Source: Carnegiea gigantea (Eukaryota; Streptophyta; Magnoliopsida; Caryophyllales; Cactaceae). From it: a DNA stretch of 64,000 nucleotides. A program made the position numbers and the translations under genes. Below, in pieces: positions 10,891 through 23,378 of this stretch. Each line of letters begins with the position of its first letter. Position 1 is the stretch's first letter. The stretch spans positions 186,001 through 250,000 of the forward strand of contig JAKOGI010000181.1 in the NCBI GenBank assembly GCA_029747015.1. Reading direction: 5' to 3'. Below the pieces are notes generated by a model, which was not told the DNA's origin, ran no database searches, and saw only the letters and a program-made list of their open reading frames with translations.

Positions 10891-11260
10891 TGCTGTAATG
10901 ATGAGGTTGAAAGAAAATTCTTGTGGGAACACTTTGTGGAGTTGAGTAGTAATATACATGAACCTTTGTTTCTCCTTCAACTCACTAAAAGAATTTGAGG
11001 CGATCAAGTTTGCTATGCTGAAGTGGAGGACTTTGTCACCTGGATGGATGACTATGATTTACAAGAGGTTTAGTAATTGGATCTGACCATACTTAGAGCA
11101 ATGGGTAAAGGACCAACATAATGTACTTGAGATTTGATAGGGTTCTTATGAATGAGGTACGTATGGTGACCTATCCTGGGGTCTATTATAAGGTTCTCCA
11201 CTAAGTGAGATCCTTTCCTGACTATTGATTCAAATGAGGCTTGATCGTTTTTCACTGCCG
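10891..11260 (+). pseudogene. L1-type LINE, endonuclease continued (piece 2)
   Basis: Directly after LARD-1 the plus strand reads CNDEVERKFLWEHF, then IHEP, then (after a stop) GDQVCYAEVEDFVTWMDDYDLQE. This is the known middle of plant L1 endonuclease domains (YGxN-xxERxxLW, EPWLxxGDFN, V-xxEVxDFxxxxxxxxLxEL). The GDFN motif itself is damaged. Further on, MNEVRMVTYPGVYYKVLH lies in the position of the family's R-IDR-VN-W segment. Several stops and frame changes are present. After about 11260 no LINE similarity is visible, so the reverse transcriptase has been lost. Confidence 0.75.
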
Positions 11261-11799
11261 GATTAAGATAACTTTATATGCTTAATCCATTTCTCTATTT
11301 CCTTCATATTGTAAGTTGAAAATCATTGGCTATTTATTATTTCATAGAAATTTACTGTTTTATAGAAATGATATAGCTTAAGTAGATATTTTAGTGTATT
11401 TCAACATAACTCAAGGGTGATGATCAATGTCTTATAGTTAGCATTAACCTAAATCAATATGCTATATGACTTAAAATCACTAAATGTACAATAATTATAA
11501 TTAGTTCACAATTTTAAAGTTTTAATATTCATCAACTAATAATTACAAATGGTACTCTAAACACATATTGCACATAAAATTTTATAATAATGAAAAATTA
11601 TGAAGACACTTGCAAAGTTTCATGGAAAAACCTTTTATCATTTTGCATGCTTCACATTTTAAAAAAATTCCAAGAACTTCATGTTTGTTGTTGACATAAA
11701 AAAGTAAAGACCACCCACCTTTCCTTTATTACCAATTTGTACATCAACTAGTATAAATAACTATCTTTTCATTTTCCCCCCAATTTGTGACCTAGAATG
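11261..11799. other. AT-rich gap in the LINE, no gene
   Basis: The reverse transcriptase of the LINE would be expected between its endonuclease (ending about 11260) and its zinc-finger region (from about 11800), but 540 bp of AT-rich sequence stands here. A large internal deletion or replacement is the simplest reading. Confidence 0.5.
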
Positions 11800-11978
11800 C
11801 AAACAATTAATTAGTAAACCAAGTATCACAAATGGGATACCTATAGGCTTCAATCGCAGACACCAGGGCTTAAACCAAGTGATACAGTGCCCACAATGTT
11901 ATAATGAAGAAGAAACAAAAGAATACATGTTTCGTGACTATATTCTAACCAAGAGATTTCGGGCTACTTATAGGTTAG
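11800..11978 (+). pseudogene. L1-type LINE, zf-RVT region (piece 3)
   Basis: A plus-strand frame contains IQCPQCYNEEETKEYMFRDY, matching the C-P-x-C...E-E-T...H-x-F-x-D/C zinc-binding segment that follows reverse transcriptase in plant L1 elements. Y has replaced the usual H. The reading ends at the LTR of LARD-2 (11979) and resumes at 49307. Confidence 0.65.
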
Positions 11979-12337
11979 TGATAAGCGCTTAATGTGTATA
12001 TCATTTTAGAGTCACTTTTTCACATTTTTAGGAGAATTATATGCTTTATGCTATGATTCATACTCTTATTTTTGATTTATACTTGGGTATAGCTGTTTGA
12101 TGTATTTTGTAGGATTTTAGGCCTTTCGACCTAGTATTTGACCCTAGATGAGTATATTTTGACTCATCACGTATGCCCTTGAGTTGCTATACCCGTGGAG
12201 CAAGAGAAGAATAGAAGAATGATGAGCCAGAGAGCACCACGGTCACCCCATGGTAGATACCAAGGACCGTGGTGGAGGTGTAACTGCTAGCTTGTTCGTT
12301 TTCTCACATTGTGTGGTAGAGGTTGATTGAGTTTTCC

Positions 12338-12345
12338 TATAAATA
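12338..12345 (+). promoter_or_regulatory. TATA box in the LARD-2 5' LTR
   Basis: TATAAATA followed by CCTGTCCCTCAAGCAGCAGAAAG. The 3' LTR has GTACAAATAC at the matching place (about 48480-48489), so it has lost the box. Confidence 0.65.
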
Positions 12346-13173
12346 CCTGTCCCTCAAGCAGCAGAAAGAACCATCCTTCCATTCTCCATGTCATTCTACT
12401 TAGGATTAGAGTTTACATTAGGGGAGAGAGAGAGTGAGTTGAAGTGAAGACTTGCAAGGATTCCATCCGGGGTTTGCACGACGGTTCAAGCGCAATCTTG
12501 GCTGAGCACTCTTTTGTCTTCTCTTCTCTTTTCTCATTTTTATGTTTTGTATTTGGATTATCTTTGTTATTTTGATTTTGGATTTATGCAAACAGTTGTT
12601 AGTTTCTTGATCTTGTGTTGATATCATCTGGTGCTTTCAAACTTGTTGGATTGTTTTATCGAATTCTAAAAGTTTATTGTCTTATGAGAAATTTGATCAC
12701 TTTCTTGTATGTTGTGGGCATTTAGATGAAGGACTGAAAGGTGAAATCTCATATACTGGAATTCTAAGATTTGACTTAATTGTGTGTACTCTTGAGAGAG
12801 CACACCCGATTAAGAAACCACAGACTTGATAATTGCATACTTAATGAACCTAAACTAATTGAGCATCCATGAGAATTGATGATTGATTTGATTTAGGTAT
12901 TTCAGTTCACCTTGAAAGAGGTTTGTGATACTTTGATTATCGACTTTAAAACAACCAATGAAGGATGAAGTACTTGATTGATACGTGGATAAGGTGATTG
13001 CTTATTTTTCTTAATTCCAATTATTATTTATCCATTAGATTAGATGGTAGATTAGTTAAATTTCATTCTCAAACTTAAATTCGCTTAGCATATTTTGAGG
13101 GAACATAGCCTAAATAGATCAACATATTCTTTGCAAGACCAACCTTGATTTGCCACAATGCCACCGTGCTCTT

Positions 13174-13176
13174 GCG
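13174..13176. other. Target duplication, left copy (GCG) of the CACTA element
   Basis: GCG precedes CACTACCAG, and GCA (37866-37868) follows TAGTAGTG. The intact 3' LTR reads GTGCTTGCGGGCCTATCA, showing the original site. Confidence 0.8.
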
Positions 13177-13670
13177 CACTACCAGAAAAAGTCAGATTAC
13201 CAACTACTTTTCCAACTGTTTTTTGCTATTAAATGGTCGGTAACTATGTTTGCAACTGTTTTACCTTCCATTTTTTTTGGTTGGAAAAAGGCTGGTCGGA
13301 AAAAATTTCCAACCACAATTTAAAAATCGGTAGGTAATTTCCAACCACATTGCCGGCCATATTTAGTGGTTGGAGTTCCAACCATTACAAAACGGTCATA
13401 CTTCCAACTATTTTTGCTACTGTTCTGAGTACAGTTGGAAAATGTTCCAACTGTTCTATCAACCATATTTCGGCCACTTTTACCAACTGATTTTTAAAGT
13501 AGTTGCGAATATTTCCAACCGGTTTTGAAACAGTTGCTAACCTTGTAGAAACCAATTTCCCACTACTTTTTGAAACGGTTGGTAAATCTAGTTAAGACAA
13601 TCTCCCCCTATTTTATCAAACAGTTGGTATTTTGGATATTCGCAACCATAATAGCATTTAATATTTGCAA
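13177..13670. repeat. CACTA terminal and subterminal repeats, left (3') end
   Basis: The terminal CACTACCAGAAAAA is followed by about 480 bp in which CCAACT, CCAACCA and their complements recur in both orientations. These are the kind of sites TNPA-type proteins bind in En/Spm. Confidence 0.8.
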
Positions 13671-13900
13671 TCCCAAATGTTGTATCTGATTTTTACAAAC
13701 CACAAATATTGTACTTGTTTAATCTAATAAAGTGCAACACACCAAAAATATAGCATTATCATTCATATATTGTAAAATAAGGTACGCAAAATACATAATA
13801 TGTTTATAGGTTTGCAAATAAAGTGCAATACACTACTCCTAGATAGATCCACAAATTAAGCGTTACATACAAACTGAATTTGACATAGTACTAATTAAGA

Positions 13901-16900
13901 TCATTCATCTTCATCATCGTTATAGTCACTATCTCCAAGCGGAGCCATGTTGAACTTTTCAAAGAAGATGTTTACCTTTTGCTTCAATCTCTTGTTCTCT
14001 TTCGTAAGTCTCTCCATCTCCTTTTCCTTTTCCTCATTTGCTTTTTGCACCACCTCTAATTTCGAAGCCACTTCAGCAACAGCAGCTTTAAACTCTGGTG
14101 TATCTAGCACAGGAAGATTCTTTTGATGTCATGTATCCGTAGATTGTTGACTGCCAGAAGAAGAGTCCTTAAAAGTAGATGCATGAAGCCTAAGCCCGTA
14201 GATTTTCCCTTTTTTGGTGAAGCCAACGGATTCCTTCCATGTTTTAACCTCTTTTATTGCTTGTGTTGGTTGTTCTTCCGCTTCAACTTCTACAGCAGTA
14301 CATCCCGCAGCATCACCTTCAGCTGAGGTATTAGGCAACTTCAACTCATCCTTTCTTTTTTTGAACTTCTCCTACATATTAAAAGTAAATCAATCATAAT
14401 TAAGACATTTGACAATAATTTCCAGATCAGTAGCTACAGTGATAGAGACATACTAGCAAAGTTCATAAATATGATACGACATTTTCTTAGAAGCACGTAC
14501 GAGTTACAGATCAAACTATGAAAGCTAGCTATCCAGGGAAGGAGTATTCTAATTGTACAAGAAAGTTGAGACTAATTTTCACACCGGAATCCAGCCCATC
14601 CTCTCTGTTTTCTTGAATGGAAAAAATTGGACCCAAGCCATCTCTGTTTCCTTGAATGGAATCCAGCCCATCCTCTCTTGTTTTCCAGAGATCCCTGCTT
14701 CACTCCTTGTAACTCCAATCTTTCCCCGTTCTCCAATTTTGTTTTTCACCCCAAAATACAAATGTAATCTTTCAATCAGATTAAATTCACATTCTATACT
14801 TCCTGTTTCTTGCCCACGTCCCCAATAAATGCAAGATTAAATTTATGGGCTTCAACGTTCTTGCCCATGTCCCCAATAAACGAGAATGCTGGCAATGGTA
14901 GCACTGAAAATTCTGTCAAGAGCATCAAGAATAAAAAGCAAATCGCACCCTTTAATCTCTATTATACATTTAATTATTGTGTACATTCGCTTTACAATAA
15001 TCTCATCAAATGTTGACATTGGATTATAATGGGTGTTCTGCTTTTGTTCTTCTGGGTGATGTTATTATTTACTAGTCCATCATCCGAAAGATATTCGGTT
15101 CCAAGAGAAATAGCAGAGGTTCAGAAGATGATACTGCTGAATCAAGTGTATTTCTTCTCTTGGTTAGATCGTTTTGTGCATTTTTAGGACAGCAGATTTA
15201 TATGTGTTCATCTGATCATAGATGGTGATGTAACGGAATACGAGAAGCAGCTTTGAGGAGTCTTATGCCAACTAAGATGAGGAGTCAAATAATTTGGCAG
15301 AGAGGGGAATAAGGCAGGAAGAGAAGCTTTGAGGGAATGGAATAGAAATTTTGGATCAAGGGCTTGCCTATGCCTAATAATACTAAAATAAATATGCTTA
15401 GTTAAAAATAATTATTACTGTTCTCAGAGGGTCTTAAAGGAATTTGCGCTGAATCTTTTGCCTTCCTGTATTAAACAAATCATTAACTGTTTAAACTTGG
15501 CTCCCTCCTCCTAGGGCCCCAGTTTTAGCTATAAATAAATAAATAAAGTAAAATAACTAAAACAGTGCTATATAATTTTTTTTAACAACTCCATTTATGA
15601 AGAAGATAAAAGCGAAGGCTTGAATTAGAAATGTTAAACAGTTTGAATTGAAAATCCCCACAATTGCCATATTTCTTCATCCTCTTGAGATCATGAAAAT
15701 CACATTATAAAAAAACCAGGAAAGCAATTAGTTTTACCCCCCATTAACTTCACTTTGGTCCTTTTCCCTGGGCTCAGCTAACAGTATTACTCATGTGTTA
15801 TCGTAATTGTTACTTAACACAAGTTTCAGTGATGATCACCCATAAAGAGCGGCTAAGGCTTCGCATTCAGTGTGAAAATGCACTCTAATTGTACAAGATG
15901 AGGAGTCTAAGATGGTTATGCCTGGCAACCGAGTTAAGATGATCGTTGAGCTCATTGCTCTGGTTGTTTGTGAGGAAGGTATGAGGTTTGCCATCAGAGA
16001 ATGAGGCAAGACTGTTGGTGCCGGTGAAAGAATACATGTAGGACAATTTAAACCTCCATTCTGAAACAAAATTAATCTAATCTAACTATCAACTAACGAA
16101 GCACAAACAAAAAACACACAACACATAAAAAAGGGTGATCGGGGCTCAACATGACCCGTGGCTTGACATGGCCACCAATACAATCCCAACAATCCTCAAT
16201 ATATCACCCATAAAAAGAAAATCTAGCCTAGACTACAATCCATAGAATTTAAGTACAAGAAGCAAATACTTACATATGCATCTTTGGACCTTTTGTCAAC
16301 AAATTTGTCACCCGATATTTCACCTGGTTCCTTTTTCGTATGCGTAAATAGGAAGATTTCATCGATGGTTGGCTCTCTTCCAAGGATTTTCGCCTAATGC
16401 AAGTTATATATGAATGAAATAATTAGTTAAAGTAAAGTAGCATATTATTCAAAATTGAAAATGACAAAAATAAGTCCATTACCAAGCGCCTTCTGGCGTC
16501 CATAAAAGGAATGGAGCCACAAGTGTGGAAGAATGAACCAAGACCACCACAATCAGATGCTCGCTTTCTTTGGTTTCTTTTCTCTTTTGCTTTAAACTCA
16601 AGAGTGTCCCAATAATTACAAAGCCCTTTCCAAACTTCCTCACTCATCCATTATGGCTTGGTGCTCTTCTCACGTGCATCAGATAGAACATCTTTCAATC
16701 TTACAGCCCCTTTTTTCTCAAAATTCTTTCTAATGGCATTATTATGTTCAACATGCCACCAATAGCACCTCTATAAAACAAAAAGACAAATAAACAAAAA
16801 TCTTAATCTTTATCATTATTGGTTATGACAAAATAAAACAAAAATAAAGATGAAATAATGGACTTGCCTCGAATTCACCAAACCAGAAATCACGAATGTT

Positions 16901-17455
16901 CAGTGGTACTTTCTTCCAATTTGGCCAAGGCTCATCAAACTTGCTTTCAAATATATCCATAACGCTATGTGTAACCTTAGTTGGATTCAGATAGAAACTG
17001 TCGTAAAATATTTAGTAAACAAACAATCAAAAGAACCAAACAATTATTAAAACAAAATATGTAACTTACTTACCCATCACCCTCTGGCTCCACATACACG
17101 TTTCAAATGTTCGATGCTTGTGAAGTGACTTGACTTGAACTAGCTTCAGTACAAGGGACAATTGAATGGGGCGCAGATTGTGTGTTTGATGGTTGTAGAG
17201 GAACGATAGGTTCTTGGGCTATAGAATTATTCATTGGAGTTTCATGGGCTTGAAATTGATACTGAATATGTGGGAACATGTTCTGCTGAAGAGCATAGCT
17301 AGTAGCATATGTGAAGCCTTTTGGAAATGGGGGAGGACCAGGGACTACAAAAGGATAGGTAGGTGGAGTAGAGGAAGGAATGTCAGCCGAAGTTGATGGA
17401 AGCCTATGCTTATGGCCCCCTTAGTACCAAATCTTCCGCCATGGGGACCTGCCAT
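13901..17455 (-). pseudogene. TnpA-like gene (Transposase_24, Ptta/En/Spm family), decayed
   Basis: Exon-like blocks on the minus strand fit this plant family in order. From 17455: MAGPHGGRFGTKG and a Pro/Gln-rich N-terminus (to about 17075, with a frame change after 17410 and a stop near 17106). 17000-16870: DIFESKFDEPWPNWKKVPLN then FWFGEFE. 16770-16650: NNAIRKNFEKKGAVRLKDVL. 16647-16480: VWKGLCNYWDT, RASDCGGLGS, HTCGSIPF. 16394-16275: LGREPTIDE and KEPGEISGDKFVDKRSKD. 14370-13901: a Lys/Glu-rich C-terminus with a coiled coil (KEKEMERLTKENKRLK) and an acidic tail. Family members bind the subterminal repeats of CACTA elements. One intron (16270-14375) is unusually long. The breaks make it a pseudogene. 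Confidence 0.75.
14375..16270. other. Long intron or insertion inside the tnpA-like gene
   Basis: About 1.9 kb between the VDKRSKD exon and the C-terminal exon. It contains two short direct repeats: GGAATCCAGCCCATCCTCTC near 14585 and 14658, and TTCTTGCCCACGTCCCCAATAAA near 14806 and 14857. A mixed AT-rich stretch follows. The open frame at 15836-16069 has no family I recognise. No inverted-repeat ends were found. Confidence 0.4.
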
Positions 17456-18154
17456 CTCCTAAATAACAACAAAAAACAATTAATAAGTGAACAACATATG
17501 TAATGACAATCAAGGTAGTCAAATTCAAATAATAAAAGATTATGATTTTAAATTCAAACAAAGAAACAATTATTAAATGAGTACTACGAGAAGGTAATAA
17601 TCAAGGTAGTCAAATTCAAACAATAATCAAGATAGTTAGAACCAAAGAAAAAACTAACAATTGGTCATGAGATTGATGCAGCTAGCTAGCACAGAAATAT
17701 AACAATATGACACGCCTCTTGATCAAGGCATCTATGTGACAGGATGTCAAACCAAGCTTTAAAATCATTCAATTCACTCTCAGCATGTTGTGCATTTTTG
17801 GCACAAAAAGATAAAGGCATATATCAATACAAGCATGGAAGAAAAGAGGGTTAACATGCCAGAAGCATAAAAGCAATATGAATCAATATGTGATGAGACT
17901 TTGCCCCTGAATACACCCCCAATCCAAGGAGGCAAGCAAAGCATGAAAAGCAGACACAAAAGTCACTGTTTGACCCCCAAGTTCCATATTTTCTGAAACA
18001 ACACATTAATGAAGAAGGGCATCTTACTATCTGCTAAAAGTGCTCTAAATTACTTTCGAAATACTAGTCTTTCAAAATACTAGTCTTTTGAAATGACTTT
18101 GAATTGATTCATATTAAATTCAAATACACTAAATTAAATTTCAAGTATAATCCC
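17456..18154. other. Spacer between the tnpA-like and TNP2-like pseudogenes
   Basis: AT-rich, with repeated TCAAGGTAGTCAAATTCAAA segments near 17511 and 17601. No gene. Confidence 0.5.
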
Positions 18155-21100
18155 CTAGTAATCTTCATCATTATCATCTTCGTCTCTAAAACTAATCTCA
18201 TCCTCCTCTTCGTACTCCTCATCCTCATTGTTCTCATCAACCTCTTCTTCCTCTTCCTTTTCCTCTTCCTCTTCATCTTCAATGTCCTCCTCCATATCTT
18301 CTGGGTGTGCTTGTTCATTTGTTGCGATAATATCAAAATCAACTTCTTCAAGATCTCGATCCTCATCTCTCATATTTTCAAGAGGTACATCATCATATGT
18401 AACATTCACATCAGACATCATTTCCTCTTGGTAAGCAAGCTCTAATGTGTAAGAGTTATCCACTCTTGCTCTTGGTTTGGTCTTTATCACAACTCACCAA
18501 TCTATTTTATCCCTTGTCTTCCTTGGATAAGGAACATAAAAAGCTTGTGTTGTTATTTCAGCAAATGTTAAAGGACCATACTTTCCATACTTTCGGCTCC
18601 AATGAACATGAACAAATTCGAACATTTTCTGCACTCTCATTCCATGATTTATAGTTGGATCAAACCAATCACAACTAAGCAACACACATTTCTTAGTTGG
18701 CTCATTTGGTTATACTAACTCAATCACTTCCTTGAGAATACCATAGTAATCATCCACAATGCCACCTTCTTCAGTCCCCGTAACACATACTCCACTATTA
18801 TAAGTCTTCAGACCCTTGCTTTTATCTGCTACGTGAAATTTATATCCGTTGGCATAGTAGATGGGCTAAGTTCGTACTACATTAAGTGGACCCAATGATA
18901 TTTGAGAAAGATACTGGTGGTGATCCACATCAACAAGTTGATAGTTGTGAACCTATGTCATTAGCAAGTTCTTATTAGAAGGAATGCCATAAATACTCAT
19001 AGCTGCCTAATATGTACATAACCAACTTACATTTTCTTTGAACCAATCGGAAAATTCTGATTCAATCACGACATCAACATCTTCATCACGAAGATATTGG
19101 TATTCTGCTCGTTTCTCTTCCTTAAATATGCTACGAAAAGGGATGTCATTAATTTACTCTATGTATTATTATTATAAAGATTGTGTCTATTATGATACTT
19201 ACGCCACATATGGTTGAACCTCAGTACAATTGTGAAGAACATACAAGTGGGCAGCTTTAACCTCTTTTGGCATGAGATATCGCTTTCCCTCCTTGTCCGC
19301 TGGACAACCATGCAAGTTAAAATAGACAATATTTGTTGCAATGCTTCATTTTCCACTTGATACTCATTCCGCCTGGAACGAGTTGTCATTAAAGGAACAT
19401 GGGGTCCAAAGTAATATGCAACAAAATGAGAGGTTTCTAGACCCAAGTATGCTTCACATGTAGACCCTTCAAGTCGAGCTTTATTCTTCACCATCTGTTT
19501 CAATTTACCGAGGAACCTATTATCCACCAAACAGATTACTGAGCTCTAGAAGTTTTTTAAAAAGCAAAGTATTGAACAATAATGATCATTACCTCTCAAA
19601 GGGATACATCCAACAATATTGGATTAGCCCCCCTAATATTGCTTCATATGCTAAATGGATGGGCAAATGTTCCATACAATTAAAGCAACTCGGGGGCAAT
19701 ATTCTCTCCAATGTACAAAGAATAATAGGAATATTTGCGTCCATTTGTAACAACTTATGTGTTTACAACACTGATGAACACAAGGCTTTAAAAAAATTGA
19801 CTTATCTCGATAAGAGGCTTCCAAACTTGCTTTGGTAGTGCATCAAATGCAATTGGAAGTAAGCTCTTCATAAACACATGGCAGTCATGACTCTTCAAGT
19901 TACATAATTTTGCCCCATCAACATCTACACAATTAGCTATAAATGACGAGTAACCATCTGGCATCCTCAACGTCGAAGCCCATTCACATATCTCTCTTCT
20001 TTGCTCCATATTCAGAGTAAATTGAGCTTTTGGCTTCACAACTTTACCATTATGTAGGTGTTAAAGATGTAATTCCTTCCGATTACAAAGTGTCTCCATG
20101 TCCAACCGAGCCTTCGCATCATCTTAGGTTTTGCCCTTTACATCCATGACAGTGTTGAGCACATTGTCAAAGAAATTCTTTCAATATGCATAACAACGAG
20201 ATTGTGGCGTAAGAAATAAGTCTTCTAATATGGCAACTCCCAAAAGATGCTCCACTTTGTCCAATTGTGGGTCTCTCCAAAACTAGAAACCTTAAAAGAT
20301 ACCATCTCTGTCACCTCAGGAAGGTTGGACACCAACTGCTCTATTTGGTCACGCATAAATCTCATTGGAGATGGATCGTGCTCCACTTTATTTTTCTAAA
20401 AAGATTGTTTATTCTTTCTGAATAGATGCTCTAGTAGCAAAAACCGACGATGACAGTCAAATCAAGTTACCTTTCCCCCTTTCTTCAACCGAAAAGACTT
20501 TGTTTAAAGCATACAAATTGGACAGGCTAATCTGCCATGGGTGCTCCATCCTGAGAGCATATCATATGTGGGAAAATCATTAATAGTCCACATCAATGCT
20601 GCCCTCATTAAGAAATTTTCCTTTTGAGAAATATCGCAAGTTAAAATACCATGCCAAAGTGTTTTCAAGTCGTCTATCGACGGTTGTAGTATACATCTCT
20701 CTTGGACTTAGGATTATTAGGGCCTAGAATTATGCATGTTAAGAACATATAAGGAGTAGTCATGCACATTTTAGGAGGAAGATTGTAGGGGGTAAGGATG
20801 ACTAGCCAGCATGAATAACTTCTAGAAGACAAAGAATATGGAGTGAAGCCATCAGCACAAAAGCCGAGTCTAACATTACGTGGCTCTGATGCAAATTCAG
20901 AGTGTGTTCTATTAAAATGTTTCCAGCCTTCTCCATCAGATGGATAACATAGCATACCAAGCTGTCGTGGATTTTCATGGTGCCATCTCATATATTTAGT
21001 AGAACTACATAAAGCAAACAACTTCTGAAGTCGGGGTATGATTGGAAGATAATGCATCCTTGCGTATGGAATCTTTCCCCACTTTACCTTCTTTGACCCC

Positions 21101-21907
21101 TTTGTTTTGTATCTTGGATGGTGACAAAACTTGCATTCACGAAGACCTAAATCATCCTTATAGTACAACATGCAGCCATTAGGATAACAATCAATCTTTT
21201 TAGCAGTAAGCCTAAGTTTCCCCACGATTTTCTTCACCTCTGAGAATTTACTAGGCAAAGCATTCTCGGGTGGGCCAACCTCTTTCATTAATCCAGAAAC
21301 TCATTAAAACAATTATGAAAATTGTTGTAATCAGATTTAATGCTCATCAATCTCACTGCAGCCTCCAACTCACTCATGTGACTGCCAAGCCATACTGGTC
21401 TTTGTGCAGCATCTAACATATTGTAAAACCTCTGAGCTTCAGGATTTGGAGGTCCATTTGCGTTAGGATCTGGAGGTTCATTCGCATAGGGATCCATGTT
21501 TGTAGTCCAACGTTAATATCTATGATTATTCCAAAGGCATCTTCCACCATGGTCTCATAAGTCTTCATAGATTGGTGATCGTCATCTACATGATCACTGC
21601 TTGAGGAACCATGATACACATTAGCAGTGTCATTGTCCTGAGGTTCAGTTTTCCCATGAGACGTCCAATACCACTTGTAAGAAACCCCTTCTATAAAGAT
21701 GGGTTTTTACATGATATGGGGAGAGGAACTTCTTGTTTTTGCATATAGCAAAAGGGCACCGGCATACACCTTGAAGCGTAAACACTCTTTGACACTTTGC
21801 AAATGCATATCAAACTCCTTCACCCCTCTAATAAATTCTTGAGTAGGCTCTCCTTGACCAAGGTGTAGCCTTTCAATCATCCAACTTCGATGCTTTGGCG
21901 GTTCCAT
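18155..21907 (-). pseudogene. TNP2-like CACTA transposase (Transposase_21), decayed
   Basis: Reading down from ATG at 21907: HRSWMIERL and EFIRGVKEFD (TNP2 N-terminus), GVSYKWYWTSHG near 21690-21655, then a long clean block 21288-20674 with LGLRECKFCHHPRYK, PIIPRLQKLF, YMRWHHENPR and GFTPYS, the core of the Transposase_21 family. Below it are DUF4218-type sequence (FLGKLKQMVKNKARLEGS at 19530-19400) and DUF4216-type sequence (VLLSCDWFDPTINHG at 18685-18600), then an acidic tail of about 80 residues to 18155. At least two frame changes occur between 21907 and 21288, many stops between 20674 and 19540, and a TGA at 18494-18496. This enzyme cuts and joins CACTA ends. The copy is dead. Confidence 0.9.
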
Positions 21908-23370
21908 TTAGATTGCAAGAGATACCACCAAGATACTGGAAAGACTTGGCAGAGAGTAATGTATTCTACATCAGGGGTACAACCCAAACATGCGAATCAA
22001 AGATGATCCAAACATATAAAACTTCAAACTTGACATCATCTAATCAAAAGCATCAAGAAAGCAATTCATTTGTGAATCATGAAATGAAAGTACTAGCATC
22101 TTATACATATATCTAATCAAAAGCTTTAATAAGGTAATTCATTTCTGAATCATAAAGTGAAAGAACTAAGACCTTTTAGTTTTACTCAAAACATTCTGTA
22201 GGTGTACAACTAGTGCTCATAGCGTATTTCACATTATTCCATTGCAAAATATAAAACGTTTACGGAAACATCTTAAAGTAATCTTTTAGTTTTACTGAAA
22301 ACACTTTGTAGATGTATACACTAGTATGGAAATTAAAGATAACATTTACTCCTTTCAGCATGTTTGTCATTATTTCCCACTGCATTCTGTCTTGACTTTT
22401 GGGTGCAAAGCACATGCAGAGGTTTCAGTTTTATTTTCCTGCCTCTAAAAAGGCAAGGGTAAAGCATCTTCCTCTACTTGTCCTGTCTATACTTTGAGTT
22501 GAGATGTTAATGTTAGTGTCAGCTGAGAGTCAAAGTAACCCGCCTATACTTCTTGGAGTAAGCAAACTCAGTAATTTTGACAACGATTTTATCTGTACGA
22601 CAACTCTCAATAAGAGTTCCAGTTTTACAAAATTTCAAAAGATTCAGATATAGACAGTTTTATACCATGCACAAGCATTTTATCTTTACTAGAACAATAT
22701 TTTGACATGTAATTTTAAGGCCTCATTTTGAGGAGCTTAATGTTACCATTTTTTTAGATTTTGTTAGCCCAATATTAGCTCTCTAGATCAAATTTTAAAG
22801 TCAATTTTCTGTACTTGTATTTCAAGTTTTTGGTCTCTTGTGGCATCAAGTTATTCTGTTTTTTTCTCCCATAGTGACATTATGTTATTTTTCTTTTTCA
22901 TAATAATGTTATGTTTTTTAATTTGTATCAAAAGCAGCAAAAAAAAACTAATTACCTAGGTAGTCGGTTACACTCTATTTTTCAATTTATATTTTTAAGT
23001 TGCGCAAGACTTGTTGTAATGTATACACAACTTTCTTTGCTTACCATATAAATAAGACAAAGAAAATGTTTTCATTTTTGGGGCGTCATTTGAAGGTTTT
23101 AGGCTCCTCGAGGGGAAACAAATAGTAGAAAGTGTAGAAGGAATTGAAAAATATAAATTTTATTCACCTCTTTTTTTGCATTTTGTTCATTTCTATTTAG
23201 TCATTTAACATTGACAGTCAAAACCAAAAAAAAAAAAAATTCAAAAGATGTATCACCAGCTTAGTTCTTCTAATTTTGCTATGAATCCAAATTGAAAACA
23301 TAATGCTATTATGAAAAGAAAAAAAATAACTAAGTGCCACTATGGGGGAAAAAATTGATAACTCAATGCC
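21908..23370. other. Upstream region of the TNP2-like gene
   Basis: AT-rich, with no gene. It would contain the element's promoter. Two direct-repeat pairs stand at its TNP2 side and are listed separately. Confidence 0.5.
22035..22325. repeat. Short direct repeats upstream of the TNP2-like gene
   Basis: CTAATCAAAAGC...AATTCATTT-TGAATCAT-AA-TGAAAG occurs at about 22038-22095 and again at 22112-22168. TTTTAGTTTTACT-AAAACA-T-TGTAG-TGTA occurs at about 22176-22208 and again at 22281-22313. The two pairs are interleaved, so a roughly 75-105 bp unit was duplicated. Confidence 0.65.
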
Positions 23371-23378
23371 CCAAGAAG

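Larger units (their letters stand above)
11979..13176 (+). repeat. LARD-2 5' LTR, main part
   Basis: Starts TGATAAGCGCTTAATG and matches 48123-49306 along its length. It is cut at GTGCTCTTGCG by the CACTA element, and the last bases of the LTR stand at 37869-37877. Confidence 0.9.

Noticed and set aside
5172..10895. Possible 5-bp target duplication of LARD-1 (GGCTC / TGCTG, or GGCTG / TGCTG with a shifted end)
   Set aside because: The first pair does not match. The second needs an LTR end that conflicts with the TATCA end shared with LARD-2.
15836..16069. Minus-strand frame as an extra tnpA-like exon
   Set aside because: No similarity to the family order seen on either side.
18104..18445. 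Plus-strand frames over the acidic region (113 and 68 codons)
   Set aside because: They are antisense to the acidic tail of the TNP2-like gene, whose minus-strand reading continues a known domain order.
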